Of a stretch of DNA of 64,000 nt, positions 47,911 through 57,786 are shown one piece after another. Numbering within the stretch: the stretch's first letter is position 1; the number at the start of each line of letters is the position of its first letter. The stretch spans positions 4,626 to 68,625 of the forward strand of contig CAVRQC010000009.1 of assembly GCA_963723205.1 (NCBI GenBank). The letters are read 5' to 3'. This stretch comes from CAVQBP01 sp963723205. GTDB taxonomy: Bacteria > Bacteroidota > Ignavibacteria > Ignavibacteriales > Ignavibacteriaceae. The position numbers and the translations under genes are program-made. The notes under the pieces were generated by a model. The model was not told where the DNA came from. It saw nothing but the letters and a program-made list of their open reading frames with translations, and did no database searches.

Positions 47911-50271
47911 ATGAAGATGATATTTTATTGTATAAGTCTTTTGGTTTTTATTAATTCTTCTCTTTCTGCACAATTAATTTCATTTAAAGGGAAAGTTATA
48001 GATTATGAAACCAATACTCCTCTAGCAGGAGTAAATATTTATGACAGTAATAAAGTATATACTGGCAGTACCGATAATGTGGGTAATTTTGTAATTAAAA
48101 ATATTCCTCCTGGAAAATATAATTTTACATTCTCTTTTATAGGTTATTTAACACAAAACATTAGTGTTGATATTAATAATTCAGCAGCAATAAAGATAGT
48201 AAAGCTGATTCCTGCTCCGGTTACCCTGGGAGAAGTAACCGTAACAAGTACAAAAACCGATATGACTATAAAAGAAACTCCTCTTCCTATGGAAATTGAA
48301 ACAAAAAAAACAATTGAAGAAACTAATGCCGTAACAGCTCCTGATTTATTAAGCGGTTTGCCTGGAATTGCACTTCAGAGAGATGGAATCTGGGCTACAT
48401 CGGTAAATATTAGAGGCATGGGAAGTTCAAGCCAGGTCATTTTAATTGATGGAGATAGAATTGAAACCGCAACGGATCTGGATGCGACTTTATCTTTAAT
48501 TGACTTAAATGATATTGAAAGAATAGAAGTGATTAAAGGTTCTGCTTCTTCTCTCTATGGTACAGGTGCGTTGGGTGGTATAGTAAATTTCATAACCAAA
48601 GCTTCAAGCTTTTCCGATGAATTAAGCACCAAGGGTTCCGTATCAAGCTATTACAACTCTGTCAACAAAGGTTATTCACATAATATTAATTTTGATTTGA
48701 AAAGAAATTTTTGGTATTTCAGGGTAAATGGGACACTTAGAAAGGCAGAAAATACAAAAACTCCATCGGGGATTTTAAATAACAGTCAATATTCTGACAA
48801 TAATATATCAGCACTACTGGAACTATTGCCTTTAGAAAATCAAAGCCTCAAAGTTGAATATCAGAAATATAAAGGGAATGATATTGGTATCCCGGGTGGT
48901 TTTCCCATATTTCCTGATAATGCACTCGTTAAATATTCCAGCATTGAAAGAAATCTTTTCTCTGCACAATACAGGATAAAAAATATTTCGACTTTATTAA
49001 ACAATGTTTCATTGAAATATTATAACCAAAATATTTACCGTAATGTTGAAGATATCCCTTATATAATACAACATCCTACACCTTTACAAAATGTTTATGT
49101 AGAAAAAATCACTCCTAGTGCCCGGCATTATACAAATGGCATTCAATTACAGCTTAATTTTATTCCTTTTCCAAATCAGATTTTAATAGCAGGTATTGAC
49201 GCCTGGCAGCGGAAATTAGACAGCAGAAGAGAAAAGCATTTAAAAATAGACATGCTCGATTCGTTAAGTTCGGTCATTGCTACTAATTATCAAACAGTGG
49301 GAGAGAAACCGCTTCCTGAAGCATCATTTACAAGTACCGGTGTATTCCTCCAGGATGATATAAACCTAAATAAAAAATTAAGATTTTCTGTCGGCGGCAG
49401 AATAGACAGAATAAATGTAAGTAATTCTGAGATTTCAAATCCGGTTTATATTATTCTAAATGGAGTCAGAAATAATTCTCCGAAGAACCAGGTTTTATAC
49501 TGGTCATCCTATAATACTCATGATATTTCATGGAGCGGAAATGTTGGCTGTATCTATGCAATAAATGAACAGACAGATATTACATTTAATTTTGCCCGTT
49601 CGTTTAGATCCCCTTCGCTGGAAGAGAGATATCAATTTATTGATCTAGGTAATTTGGTCAAGTTGGGGGATCCTAATCTTAAACCTGAAAAAGGATATTT
49701 TTTTGATATGGGATGGAGAATCTGGGATAAGATTTTCTTAATGAAATGGAATATTTATTTGAACCTGTTAAATGATCTTGTTACACAGGTGCCAGGGACT
49801 TATGAAAATCGTCCCGCATTAATAGAAACCAATATTGGTAAAGCAAGATTATACGGCTCTGATATTTCATTGCAGTATAATTATAATTCCTGGAGCTTGG
49901 TTTACTTTAATGCATCATATACAATGGGTAGGGACATTTTAAATGATTTATATCTGCCCCAGATTCCGCCGCTTAATGGTGTATTAGGTTTTAAGCTAAC
50001 CAGGTTCGGTTATCAGTTTGATATTTCAGCCAAAATTTTTGCTGCTCAGAACAAAGTAGCACCCGGAGAAATTACTACACCCGGTTATGCTTACTTCAAT
50101 GCCTTTATTCAATCTCCTTCTTTCAATATAAATTTTGCTGACTGCAGAATTTCAGGAGGAGTTCAAAATTTAACAAACAAATCTTATAGAAATCATCTAT
50201 CAACAAACAGGGGATACATAAGGGAAGAACCGGGAAGAAATTTCTACTTAAAATTGAATATCGCATGGTAA
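47911..50271 (+). CDS. TonB-dependent outer-membrane receptor
   Basis: The 786-residue protein starts with a signal peptide (YCISLLVFINSSLSAQ), then a carboxypeptidase-like regulatory domain (KGKVIDYETNTPLAGVNIY) common in Bacteroidota receptors. The plug follows with LSGLPGIALQRDGIWATSV and RIEVIKGSASSLYGTGALGG. The C-terminal barrel ends in an aromatic RNFYLKLNIAW. It should import a metal complex or similar ligand with TonB energy. Relatives include FecA/BtuB-type receptors. The substrate is unknown, although a permease gene follows directly. Confidence 0.9.
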   Translation: MKMIFYCISLLVFINSSLSAQLISFKGKVIDYETNTPLAGVNIYDSNKVYTGSTDNVGNFVIKNIPPGKYNFTFSFIGYLTQNISVDINNSAAIKIVKLIPAPVTLGEVTVTSTKTDMTIKETPLPMEIETKKTIEETNAVTAPDLLSGLPGIALQRDGIWATSVNIRGMGSSSQVILIDGDRIETATDLDATLSLIDLNDIERIEVIKGSASSLYGTGALGGIVNFITKASSFSDELSTKGSVSSYYNSVNKGYSHNINFDLKRNFWYFRVNGTLRKAENTKTPSGILNNSQYSDNNISALLELLPLENQSLKVEYQKYKGNDIGIPGGFPIFPDNALVKYSSIERNLFSAQYRIKNISTLLNNVSLKYYNQNIYRNVEDIPYIIQHPTPLQNVYVEKITPSARHYTNGIQLQLNFIPFPNQILIAGIDAWQRKLDSRREKHLKIDMLDSLSSVIATNYQTVGEKPLPEASFTSTGVFLQDDINLNKKLRFSVGGRIDRINVSNSEISNPVYIILNGVRNNSPKNQVLYWSSYNTHDISWSGNVGCIYAINEQTDITFNFARSFRSPSLEERYQFIDLGNLVKLGDPNLKPEKGYFFDMGWRIWDKIFLMKWNIYLNLLNDLVTQVPGTYENRPALIETNIGKARLYGSDISLQYNYNSWSLVYFNASYTMGRDILNDLYLPQIPPLNGVLGFKLTRFGYQFDISAKIFAAQNKVAPGEITTPGYAYFNAFIQSPSFNINFADCRISGGVQNLTNKSYRNHLSTNRGYIREEPGRNFYLKLNIAW

Positions 50272-50275
50272 AGCT

Positions 50276-51154
50276 ATGAGTTGGTTTCTGCTTGCATTTA
50301 TTTCTGCTCTTTTTTCCGCTGCTGCAGCGATTTCTCAGAAAAAGATTCTCTTTAAAGTAAATGCTCTGGAATTCAGCCTCCTGCTTTCAATCTTAAATAT
50401 AATTCTTCTGATACCGCTATTCTTTTTTTTAGACTATGGAAAAATATTTGTAGACAAGCTGCTGATTTTATATATAAAAACAATTCTGGAAGCATTCGCA
50501 TTCTGGAATGTTATGCTGGCAATTAAGAACTTTGAAATCAGCAAAGCTCTTCCGTTACTTGCATTAACCCCGGGATTAGTAGCAATATCAGCATTTATAT
50601 TTATTGGAGATGCTTTAAGCCTTAATGAAGTGTTTGGTATTCTTCTTCTGATTTTAGGGACATACATTCTTGAAACAAAATCTAAACAGGATTTACTTAC
50701 TCCATTTAAAGTATTTATAGGTTCGAAAAGACATCATTATGTAATTACTGCTTTATTACTATTTACAATAACATCGATAATGGACAGGCTTTTACTGCAT
50801 AAATTCAATCTGGAACCGGAATCATTTTTAGTCTTTCAGAATTTATTTATTGCCATAAATTTCATTTTTATTTTCCTGTTTTCAAAAAAATCTTTTAATA
50901 ATCTACAGAAGTTTATTAGATCGGATTTATTAAAGTTATTAATCCTTATATCTGTTTTTACAATTATCTATAGATATGCTCAAATTGAAGCTGTGAAAAT
51001 TGCACCGGTTGCATTAGTACTTGCTGTTAAAAGAATTTCAATTTTCCTTGCAGCAATAATTGGCGGGAGGATCTTCAAGGAACATAACCTGTGGGTAAGA
51101 GCGGCAGCAACTGCAATAATTATTATCGGTACTCTGTTGATTTCGGTATATTAA
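50276..51154 (+). CDS. DMT superfamily (EamA) permease
   Basis: The 292-residue protein has about ten membrane helices in two repeats, each ending in an EamA-like segment (LLLILGTYILETKSK and the closing AAATAIIIIGTLLISVY). These inner-membrane carriers move small metabolites. It starts four bases after the receptor stop, so the two are coupled, and they may handle the same ligand at outer and inner membranes. The direction and substrate are unknown. Confidence 0.85.
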   Translation: MSWFLLAFISALFSAAAAISQKKILFKVNALEFSLLLSILNIILLIPLFFFLDYGKIFVDKLLILYIKTILEAFAFWNVMLAIKNFEISKALPLLALTPGLVAISAFIFIGDALSLNEVFGILLLILGTYILETKSKQDLLTPFKVFIGSKRHHYVITALLLFTITSIMDRLLLHKFNLEPESFLVFQNLFIAINFIFIFLFSKKSFNNLQKFIRSDLLKLLILISVFTIIYRYAQIEAVKIAPVALVLAVKRISIFLAAIIGGRIFKEHNLWVRAAATAIIIIGTLLISVY

Positions 51155-51205
51155 AAATCACAGCAGATCATAATAAATCATAAAAATCTGCGTTCTATTA
51201 AACGT

Positions 51206-51814
51206 CTATTTGTTTATAGATCTTCTTAAACTTTTCAACAAATTATCTGCTTTTTTCCCTTCATCTTCAGGAACTAACTGCTTGTATTTGAATAAAGCAT
51301 TAACAGCATCTTCATAATTATCACTTAAAGCGTAAACGAGACCTAAGTTGAAATAGGTATTAGGAAAATCGGGTTCGATTTCTGCTGCTAGTTCATAGTG
51401 CAGTTTTGCAAGTTTATAATCAGAAGCTTCAAAATAAAGATTAGCAAGATTGTAGTGCGCTTCAAGATGTCTTTCGTCTATCTTCAAACAGTGTGAAAAA
51501 TAATCAAATGCTTTTGTAATATTTCCGGATTGGGATTCCAAAATTCCGAGATTACAATATGCATCGGCCGTGCAGTCATCTGCCAGTATAGCTTTAAGAT
51601 ATGCTTCCTGGGCATTGGGATTATTGTTTTCATCTAACCAAAGAGCTTCTTCAAAAGGAGCAAGCTTTGATGGAAGATAATGAATCTGAGCTTCCTGCTG
51701 GCTGAAAAGATTTAATTGTCCCTTCTTTTCCAGTTCTTTCTTTTTATCCTTCTTTGCTCTTTTGTACCCCAGTTTTGAAGGAGCTTTCACAGGAAGCTGA
51801 ATAATTTTTACCAT
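51206..51814 (-). CDS. Tetratricopeptide repeat protein
   Basis: The 202-residue protein has a basic N-terminal region (about 1-30) and then four or so TPR units, for example AYCNLGILESQSGNITKAFD, AHYNLANLYFEASDYKLAKL and TYFNLGLVYALSDNYEDAVN. TPRs bind other proteins. I chose ATG 51814, which opens MVKIIQLPVKAPSK, over a start 18 codons upstream whose extra residues look like noise. It lies after the retron reverse transcriptase gene on the same strand and is not part of the retron in known systems. Confidence 0.75.
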   Translation of the reverse strand: MVKIIQLPVKAPSKLGYKRAKKDKKKELEKKGQLNLFSQQEAQIHYLPSKLAPFEEALWLDENNNPNAQEAYLKAILADDCTADAYCNLGILESQSGNITKAFDYFSHCLKIDERHLEAHYNLANLYFEASDYKLAKLHYELAAEIEPDFPNTYFNLGLVYALSDNYEDAVNALFKYKQLVPEDEGKKADNLLKSLRRSINK

Positions 51815-51904
51815 AAAAAAAATCAAAATCTTTTTACAAACAGTATCAAAAATAAGAAACAAAATCAATTGAAACTTAAGCAGATTTCTTTTTACGTGCT
51901 TTTT

Positions 51905-52864
51905 TCATTTTTTCAATTTTGTTACTAATGTTCCAGGATATTTTTCAGATAGTTCTTTTATATATTTGTTCGCTTTTACTAACCTTACTTTATCGACACT
52001 ATTTAAATATGCCAACCATCCAAGAACTTGATTAAACAAAGCCATATTTTTTTGTTCGTGAGATAAGGTTAAATGATGAATCATTGCTCGAATAAGTTTA
52101 TATTTATTTTGACCAATTCCAACATTATCGTCGTTAACTATCAGCCCTGTTACAACTTTAGTTCTTGCTGAACTTGCTACTCTTGTTTTGGAATCATTGA
52201 CAACAAAACCTTCATCTTTAATAATGAACTTAATCATTGGAATAATTTTTACTACTCTAGAAGGATTTAAACCTGAGAATGACAAATCATCAGCATATCG
52301 AGTATACTTTATTCCTTGCTTACCAGCATACCCTTGGATTCTTAAATCCAGTGTCCAAGTGCATAAATTTGCAAGCATAGGCGAGCAAGGACCACCTTGA
52401 GGAAGACAAGAATTATACGTACAAATGTTTTTAAAAATAGTTGAAATTAATCTGTTGTATCCCAATGTCCTAAAAATATTGTAAACTTGTTTTGAATTTA
52501 CAGTTGGAAAAAAATCTTTCAAATCGATTGTTAAAACTGTATTTGCTCCTTTATGAGGTAAAGCGTTATCATAAGTTGAACTGCCTTTTCTAAAACCTTT
52601 ACAAGATGATGAAACCTGAACTTTGTTCAGAATATTCACTAGTATCCAAGATTGAATTCCTTTCAGCTTTTTACTTGGTTGACAAATTGTCCTGGGTTTT
52701 CCAGATTTTTTGGGTATTGTGTAAGTTCTATAATATTTATCTGAATGAAATGAAAGTTGATAAATAGTATATTGTGATATATGGGTCTGTATTGAAAAAT
52801 CTTTAAGGCTTCGGATTACAGGCAGTCCAAGCATATTCAATTTTATTATTTCAGATTCAGGCAT
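51905..52864 (-). CDS. Retron reverse transcriptase
   Basis: The 319-residue protein has the reverse transcriptase fold with YADD at 190-193 (in TRYADDLSFSG) and the LPQGGPCSP loop at 154-162. It carries both retron hallmarks: NAxxH as NALPH at 100-104 and VTG at 238-240 (KVVTGLIVN). Length matches retron RTs of about 320. It should copy the msd part of the RNA encoded just upstream (52882-53064) into DNA joined to a guanosine of the msr. The effector gene lies before that RNA on the same strand. Confidence 0.95.
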   Translation of the reverse strand: MPESEIIKLNMLGLPVIRSLKDFSIQTHISQYTIYQLSFHSDKYYRTYTIPKKSGKPRTICQPSKKLKGIQSWILVNILNKVQVSSSCKGFRKGSSTYDNALPHKGANTVLTIDLKDFFPTVNSKQVYNIFRTLGYNRLISTIFKNICTYNSCLPQGGPCSPMLANLCTWTLDLRIQGYAGKQGIKYTRYADDLSFSGLNPSRVVKIIPMIKFIIKDEGFVVNDSKTRVASSARTKVVTGLIVNDDNVGIGQNKYKLIRAMIHHLTLSHEQKNMALFNQVLGWLAYLNSVDKVRLVKANKYIKELSEKYPGTLVTKLKK

Positions 52865-52881
52865 AGTTATTTTCTTGAAAA

Positions 52882-53064
52882 GGGGTAGGTAAGTTCTATT
52901 TACTTCATAACTATTGAGTGAAATTTAATGATTAAACCAACTGGATTTTATCATTAAATTTTGCGATGATAATGTTGAGCTTGGAACTCGGATGCCGAAA
53001 CAACACCCACTCACTAATATATTGCAAGCAATATACTTCGCGTCTAAAAAGAACTTACCCTACA
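52882..53064 (-). ncRNA. Retron msr-msd RNA
   Basis: Read on the minus strand. The a1 arm GTAGGGTAAGTTCT pairs with the a2 arm AGAACTTACCTAC (52897-52885) with a single bulge; ten of these pairs are uninterrupted (53059-53050 with 52897-52888). Next, TTAG gives a likely branching G at 53044. Hairpin 1 is TATATTGC-TT-GCAATATA (53035-53018). Hairpin 2 is GGGTGTTGTTTCGGCATCC (53008-52990), close to the second msr hairpin of Ec86 as I recall it. The msd stem pairs AAATTTAATGAT (52961-52950) with ATCATTAAATTT (52932-52921), 12 perfect pairs. The a1 arm overlaps the effector stop. Confidence 0.9.
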
Positions 53065-53962
53065 CCTTTAATTTCTTTTTTCTGTTTTTCAAATTTAATA
53101 TTTCAAGTCTTAAATTGTCAATTTCAGTACTCTCTTCTTGTCGTTTTATTCTGCTTCCTGTTTTCCTAAAAGTTAAAAAATTTTTTATCCCTAGTGGGGT
53201 TAGTTTAAAACCGTTAGTTGTTAATTCAATTTGTCTCTTCTTTGTTAGCATTGTTAATGCTGCAGTAGTTATTTGAAATGCATTATCGGAATCCAAAGTT
53301 GCAGCAGAAACAAGATTTACAAGTGTTTCTCTTGTTACTGGTTCAAGGAGGTAAATCGACGGTAAAAGAAAATTATCGAGCTGTAATAGAGATATTTTGT
53401 CGCTTCTTTTGAAACTTCGCTTTTTCATTTTTCTTAATGAAGTATTAAGTTTTTCAATACCGCTATCTATATCTAATGGATCAATGAAAATCAGTCCGAA
53501 AGAATTTTCTTTTTTCACTAATTTCAAGGGACCTTGATTAATGAAACTTTTATCCTTTTTGAATTTCTTGTCTACAATACAAATTAATTTTTTCCTAAGT
53601 TTCTTATCGTTAGCAAATGCCCCTAATTCAGAAAAAGAACCTGGACTTTCAGGTATTAAAACAATTGCATCAACACTATCAGCTAAAAGTCCTTCAAGAG
53701 AAAGTAAATCTTTAGTCTTTGAACTGTATAATAATTCATCAAAAATATCTTCTGGATATATAATATCATATTGAAACGAATATCTAGATTTGTTTAAAGA
53801 ACTGGTAATCTTAAATCTTAATTTATCTTTTTGAGATATATCAGCACCACATAAAAAAATTGTTGTCTTAAAGTTAAAGGAAGGTTTGTAAATGCTATCT
53901 TTTATTTTATTTGAGAGACTTACAGAGTCTACTTTAGATATTTCTTCATAACTTTTGGACAT
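53060..53962 (-). CDS. Retron effector, NDT-like plus winged-helix (Ec86/St85 type)
   Basis: The 300-residue protein matches type II-A retron effectors. The N-terminal half is a nucleoside deoxyribosyltransferase-like domain with FLCGAD (36-41), SLEGLLADSVDAIVLIPES and the catalytic-region GSFSELGAF (108-116). The C-terminal half has a winged-helix look (LLTKKRQIELTTNGFKLTPLG). In Ec86 this toxin is held by the RT and msDNA and is freed by phage infection. I chose ATG 53962 over TTG 53968. No clear ribosome site is seen. Function by family. Confidence 0.9.
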   Translation of the reverse strand: MSKSYEEISKVDSVSLSNKIKDSIYKPSFNFKTTIFLCGADISQKDKLRFKITSSLNKSRYSFQYDIIYPEDIFDELLYSSKTKDLLSLEGLLADSVDAIVLIPESPGSFSELGAFANDKKLRKKLICIVDKKFKKDKSFINQGPLKLVKKENSFGLIFIDPLDIDSGIEKLNTSLRKMKKRSFKRSDKISLLQLDNFLLPSIYLLEPVTRETLVNLVSAATLDSDNAFQITTAALTMLTKKRQIELTTNGFKLTPLGIKNFLTFRKTGSRIKRQEESTEIDNLRLEILNLKNRKKKLKV

Positions 53963-54196
53963 TAGCAAAATTTTATGTGATTACCATGAAAAATTATGTC
54001 TATATCCATTTTACCAATTCCCTCTAAGACTTAACCTAACAGAACTTTAAGATTACAATTTAAAATTTAAACAATCGATTTTCTTTATAATGATATTATT
54101 CCTTACATAATTAATAAATTTTGTTAAAAAAAGAAAGTTTACTATAATTTTTAATTCTATAGCTTTATTTTAAAACTTAAAAATTTAGGATTTTTA

Positions 54197-54850
54197 TTGA
54201 TAGAAAAATACAAACACATTATCTGGGATTGGAACGGAACTTTATTCGATGATGTTGAACTCTGTCATAATATCATTAACGGACTTTTAATAAGAAATGA
54301 AATTGAAGAAATCTCGTTGCAAAGGTATAGAGAAATATTTGATTTCCCCGTAAAGAAATATTACAAAACCGCAGGTTTGGATTTTAATAAAACATCTTTT
54401 GAGGTTTTAGGGAAACAGTTTATGGATGAATATGAAGAAAGAAAATTTGAATCATCTGTTTTTAATGAAGTAAGGGATGTTTTAGAATCAGTCCGGTCGT
54501 TAGGATTAACACAATCAATTTTATCTGCATACCATCATGATTCCCTGGTTAAGATTACTAAGCATTTCGGAATAGAGAACTATTTCATTGGGTTAAATGG
54601 ACTTGACAATATTTATGCTGCTAGTAAAATTGATATAGGAAAAAAATGGATAAATAATTCAGGATATAAAAAGGGTGAAGTCGTTTTAATTGGCGATACT
54701 TTGCACGATTTTGAAGTTGCCGAAGCAATTGGTGCCGATTCTATTCTGATAGCGAGCGGTCACCAATCTAAAGAAAGGCTTTTAAAATGTGAAGTCATAG
54801 TGTATGATGATTTGAATTCATTAAAACGAGAATTACTAAATAATCATTGA
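54197..54850 (+). CDS. HAD family hydrolase (phosphoglycolate phosphatase-like)
   Basis: The 217-residue protein has the HAD motifs: nucleophile in IIWDWNGTLFDD, a Ser in SILSAYHH, a Lys in AASKIDIG and the acidic pair in VLIGDTLHDFEVA. The cap domain is helical, type C1. It should remove phosphate from a small substrate such as phosphoglycolate. It begins with TTG 54197, preceded by TAGGA. The motif DWN in place of DxD is a usual variation in this subfamily. It stands alone between the retron and the MacB-like genes. Confidence 0.85.
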   Translation: MIEKYKHIIWDWNGTLFDDVELCHNIINGLLIRNEIEEISLQRYREIFDFPVKKYYKTAGLDFNKTSFEVLGKQFMDEYEERKFESSVFNEVRDVLESVRSLGLTQSILSAYHHDSLVKITKHFGIENYFIGLNGLDNIYAASKIDIGKKWINNSGYKKGEVVLIGDTLHDFEVAEAIGADSILIASGHQSKERLLKCEVIVYDDLNSLKRELLNNH

Positions 54851-54941
54851 TCACTAAGTTCAAGAACTCTTCTCCAAAATACATTCTGGCCATTCATCCA
54901 TTCACTCAAACAGATCATGCATTCATCCGTATCATTCTACC

Positions 54942-56165
54942 TTACTCATACCTTAAAGCTTCTATAGGATCTAAATTAGAAGCTTTGACTGCAGGATAGA
55001 CACCAAATAATATACCTACAAAAGTTGTAACAATAAGTCCGACAATAATCCAAAATACCGGTAATATTACCGGAACACTGAGAACAATTGCAATAATGTT
55101 TCCACCGATCACTCCTAAAATAATTCCAATTAAACCTCCGATCTGGCTTAATACAATTGCTTCCATTAAAAATTGAGATCTGATCATTATCTTTCTTGCC
55201 CCAATGGCCTTTCTGATTCCGATTTCTTTTGTCCTTTCAGTTACGCTTACCATCATAATGTTCATTATACCCACTCCTGCAGCGACAAGAGCGATAAATG
55301 CAACAACCGCAGCACCAAGTCTGAAATATCGTGTAATATCATTAAACTGAGCAACAAGTTGATCATTAGTGACTATTTCAAAGTCATTTTCTTTCCCGGG
55401 GGATATCTTTCTTATTTTTCTTAAAGCACCTATCACATCATCCATTGTTTCAGAGATTTTGGATTTTGAAGAAGCCATAACAGTATAAGCTCCGCTTCTT
55501 CTATCTCCATAATATTTCTTGAAAACAGAAAGAGGAATAGTTACAAAATTATCCTGGCTAGATCCTAAAACACTTCCCCGTTTTTCATATACACCTATTA
55601 CTCTGAGATTCATCATATCTATTCGGACATCCTGACCTATCGGATAAATGTTTTTAAATAATTTATCTGAAACATCACTTCCCAAAACGCAAACCATGTG
55701 TGCATAATTTTCATCCTGCAGATTTATATCCCTTCCCACGTCGACTACTAAATCGTTTACTCTTAATTCATCCAGGTTGAGGCCCTGAAGTTGGACAGTT
55801 GGATTGGTTTTTTCATTGCCATATTTAACAACCATTGAGTTTTTATCTAAGGAAATCCCAACAGCAAGAGGGAGTTTTGTTATTTCTTTGAGCCTTTTAC
55901 CCTGTTCAATTGTAAGATCGGGTCTATTCCGGTATTTTCTCCATTCTCTTGGTCCTGTGATAGCCGGAAATTTCTGGACAACAAAATTATTTGTTCCTAA
56001 AGAATTAAATGCCGATTCTATACTGCTTTGAATTGCACCAATTGCAGTCATAACAATAATTATAGAAAACAACCCTATTGCTATCCCAAGTAAAGTTAAG
56101 ATAGATCTTAACTTATTCTTTATGAGAGAACTTAAGGCCATTTTTATACTTTCTACAACAAGCAT
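54942..56165 (-). CDS. MacB/FtsX-type ABC permease
   Basis: The 407-residue protein has an N-terminal membrane helix, a large periplasmic MacB-type domain (about 45-260) and three C-terminal helices of the FtsX fold with MVSVTERTKEIGIRKAIGAR. It ends with AVKASNLDPIEALRYE, the family tail. It should be half of an export or envelope-remodelling transporter. The ATPase gene is not in the window. Its start is six bases from the stop of the paralogous permease upstream. Confidence 0.88.
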   Translation of the reverse strand: MLVVESIKMALSSLIKNKLRSILTLLGIAIGLFSIIIVMTAIGAIQSSIESAFNSLGTNNFVVQKFPAITGPREWRKYRNRPDLTIEQGKRLKEITKLPLAVGISLDKNSMVVKYGNEKTNPTVQLQGLNLDELRVNDLVVDVGRDINLQDENYAHMVCVLGSDVSDKLFKNIYPIGQDVRIDMMNLRVIGVYEKRGSVLGSSQDNFVTIPLSVFKKYYGDRRSGAYTVMASSKSKISETMDDVIGALRKIRKISPGKENDFEIVTNDQLVAQFNDITRYFRLGAAVVAFIALVAAGVGIMNIMMVSVTERTKEIGIRKAIGARKIMIRSQFLMEAIVLSQIGGLIGIILGVIGGNIIAIVLSVPVILPVFWIIVGLIVTTFVGILFGVYPAVKASNLDPIEALRYE

Positions 56166-56171
56166 TTGATA

Positions 56172-57416
56172 CTAATCCTTTCTTAGTGCTTCTACGGGAT
56201 TTAATCTTGAAGCTTTATAGGCAGGCAAGAACCCGGATAACACTCCAACTCCTGAAGAAATTATTAAAGCAAGTACAACTATGCTAACCGGCATTGCAGT
56301 TGGTAAAAATTGATTTATTAGAAGGCTGAGCGGAAAAGAAATTATTAATCCGATTATACCTCCAATTAAACAGATAATTGCGGCTTCTGATAAAAACTGA
56401 ATAAGGATTGACCATGTCTTAGCTCCAACTGCTTTTCGAATGCCAATTTCATTAGTCCTTTCTGTTACTGAAACGAACATAATGTTCATTATACCGATAG
56501 CTCCAACAAATAATGCAAGAGAGGTAATAACAATTCCTGCAATGGAAATTACCCCAACGGTTTTATCATAAACTTCTTTAAATACTTCCTGCTGATTAAT
56601 TGCAAAATCGTCCGGTGTTCCCGGAGGGTCTTTTCTTATTACTCTCATTATTGAGCGGACTTCTTCCTTTACATCTTCAACATTTTTTTCATTTGCAACT
56701 TTAACATCAATTCTAAGTCTCCCTCGCTGTTGTCCGAATATTTTTTCAAATACTCCGAGAGGCATAATAACCTGTCCATCCATGCTGAAACTACCAAAAA
56801 GTGCACTGCCTTGTTTTTCCAAAACACCTATAACCTTCATGGGTACGTTATTTACTTTTATCATCTGGTTAATTGGACTTCCATATGGGAATAATGCATC
56901 TGCAATGTCGCTTCCTATTACACAAACATTTCTTGAAGCTTTCACTTCAAGATCGCTCATGAACCGGCCCTGTGAAGGAATTGTATTGGCGGTTTCCATA
57001 TATTCAGCAGTTGTACCATAAACCACAGTAGATGTTGCTGTATATTTGCTTCTTTCAATTGTTGCACCAAAGGTTCTTTTATTTGGGGCTATTGCTTTTA
57101 TTGCCGGGTCATCTTTTAACTTATCCCTTAACCTTTCATATTGTTCATAAGTAATGTCTTTTCTATTTCGGTAATAACTCCAGTCATGTCCTGCAAACCA
57201 TTCGAATTTATCTATGTATAAAACGTCAGAACCAAAAGAAGAAATTGAACTGATAAATGCTTTTTCCAGGCCTACAATTGCTGTTGACATAGTTGTTACT
57301 GCTACTATTCCGATTATTATTCCTAAAGTAGTCAGGAAAGCACGCATCTTATTTGCACGTATTGCGCGCAGTGAAATCAATATTCCTTCTTTTATATCTA
57401 TTAAGAATTTTTTCAA
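56172..57416 (-). CDS. MacB/FtsX-type ABC permease, paralogue
   Basis: The 414-residue paralogue has the same parts: N-terminal helix, MacB periplasmic domain and FtsX core with FVSVTERTNEIGIRKAVGAK, ending in AYKASRLNPVEALRKD. The two permeases probably pair in one transporter, since each supplies four helices. MacB-like systems expel macrolides or lipoproteins, and which applies here is unknown. Transcription is divergent from the peptidase gene. Confidence 0.88.
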   Translation of the reverse strand: MKKFLIDIKEGILISLRAIRANKMRAFLTTLGIIIGIVAVTTMSTAIVGLEKAFISSISSFGSDVLYIDKFEWFAGHDWSYYRNRKDITYEQYERLRDKLKDDPAIKAIAPNKRTFGATIERSKYTATSTVVYGTTAEYMETANTIPSQGRFMSDLEVKASRNVCVIGSDIADALFPYGSPINQMIKVNNVPMKVIGVLEKQGSALFGSFSMDGQVIMPLGVFEKIFGQQRGRLRIDVKVANEKNVEDVKEEVRSIMRVIRKDPPGTPDDFAINQQEVFKEVYDKTVGVISIAGIVITSLALFVGAIGIMNIMFVSVTERTNEIGIRKAVGAKTWSILIQFLSEAAIICLIGGIIGLIISFPLSLLINQFLPTAMPVSIVVLALIISSGVGVLSGFLPAYKASRLNPVEALRKD

Positions 57417-57786
57417 TTGAAAAATATCTTTCTAATTTTTAAGAAAAATAAATATAAGCATTAGCCACGAAAAAAATTATGAGTTAATAAGTTATAGACA
57501 CAATTTTGCACAATATGGTTTAAAATTAAGATCCTTGAATTATCAATATTTATCATTAATTTCATTAAAAATAAGTGTGAATACCTAAAATTCGAGCATA
57601 TTATTAATATTCTCTCGTGAATTTCTAATTAACAAAAAATGCTTTAATTTAGTGTGTTGTGTTGTGCACTTTTATAGTAAAAAAACTATTAAGAGGATAA
57701 AACACCCTTTGTCTGGTTAATTAAAGAAGCGGTTTGCACATCTCAAATTAAATAACAAAATTATTTAATATTCTACAGGAACTATC
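57417..57786. other. Divergent intergenic region
   Basis: About 370 bases between the MacB-type permease and the M3 peptidase. It should hold both promoters. I see no gene, hairpin or clear promoter boxes. Confidence 0.35.

Noticed and set aside
51871..51908. Ten-codon frame MKKARKKKSA starting inside the RT stop
   Set aside because: Too short and low in complexity; an ATGA overlap alone is not enough.
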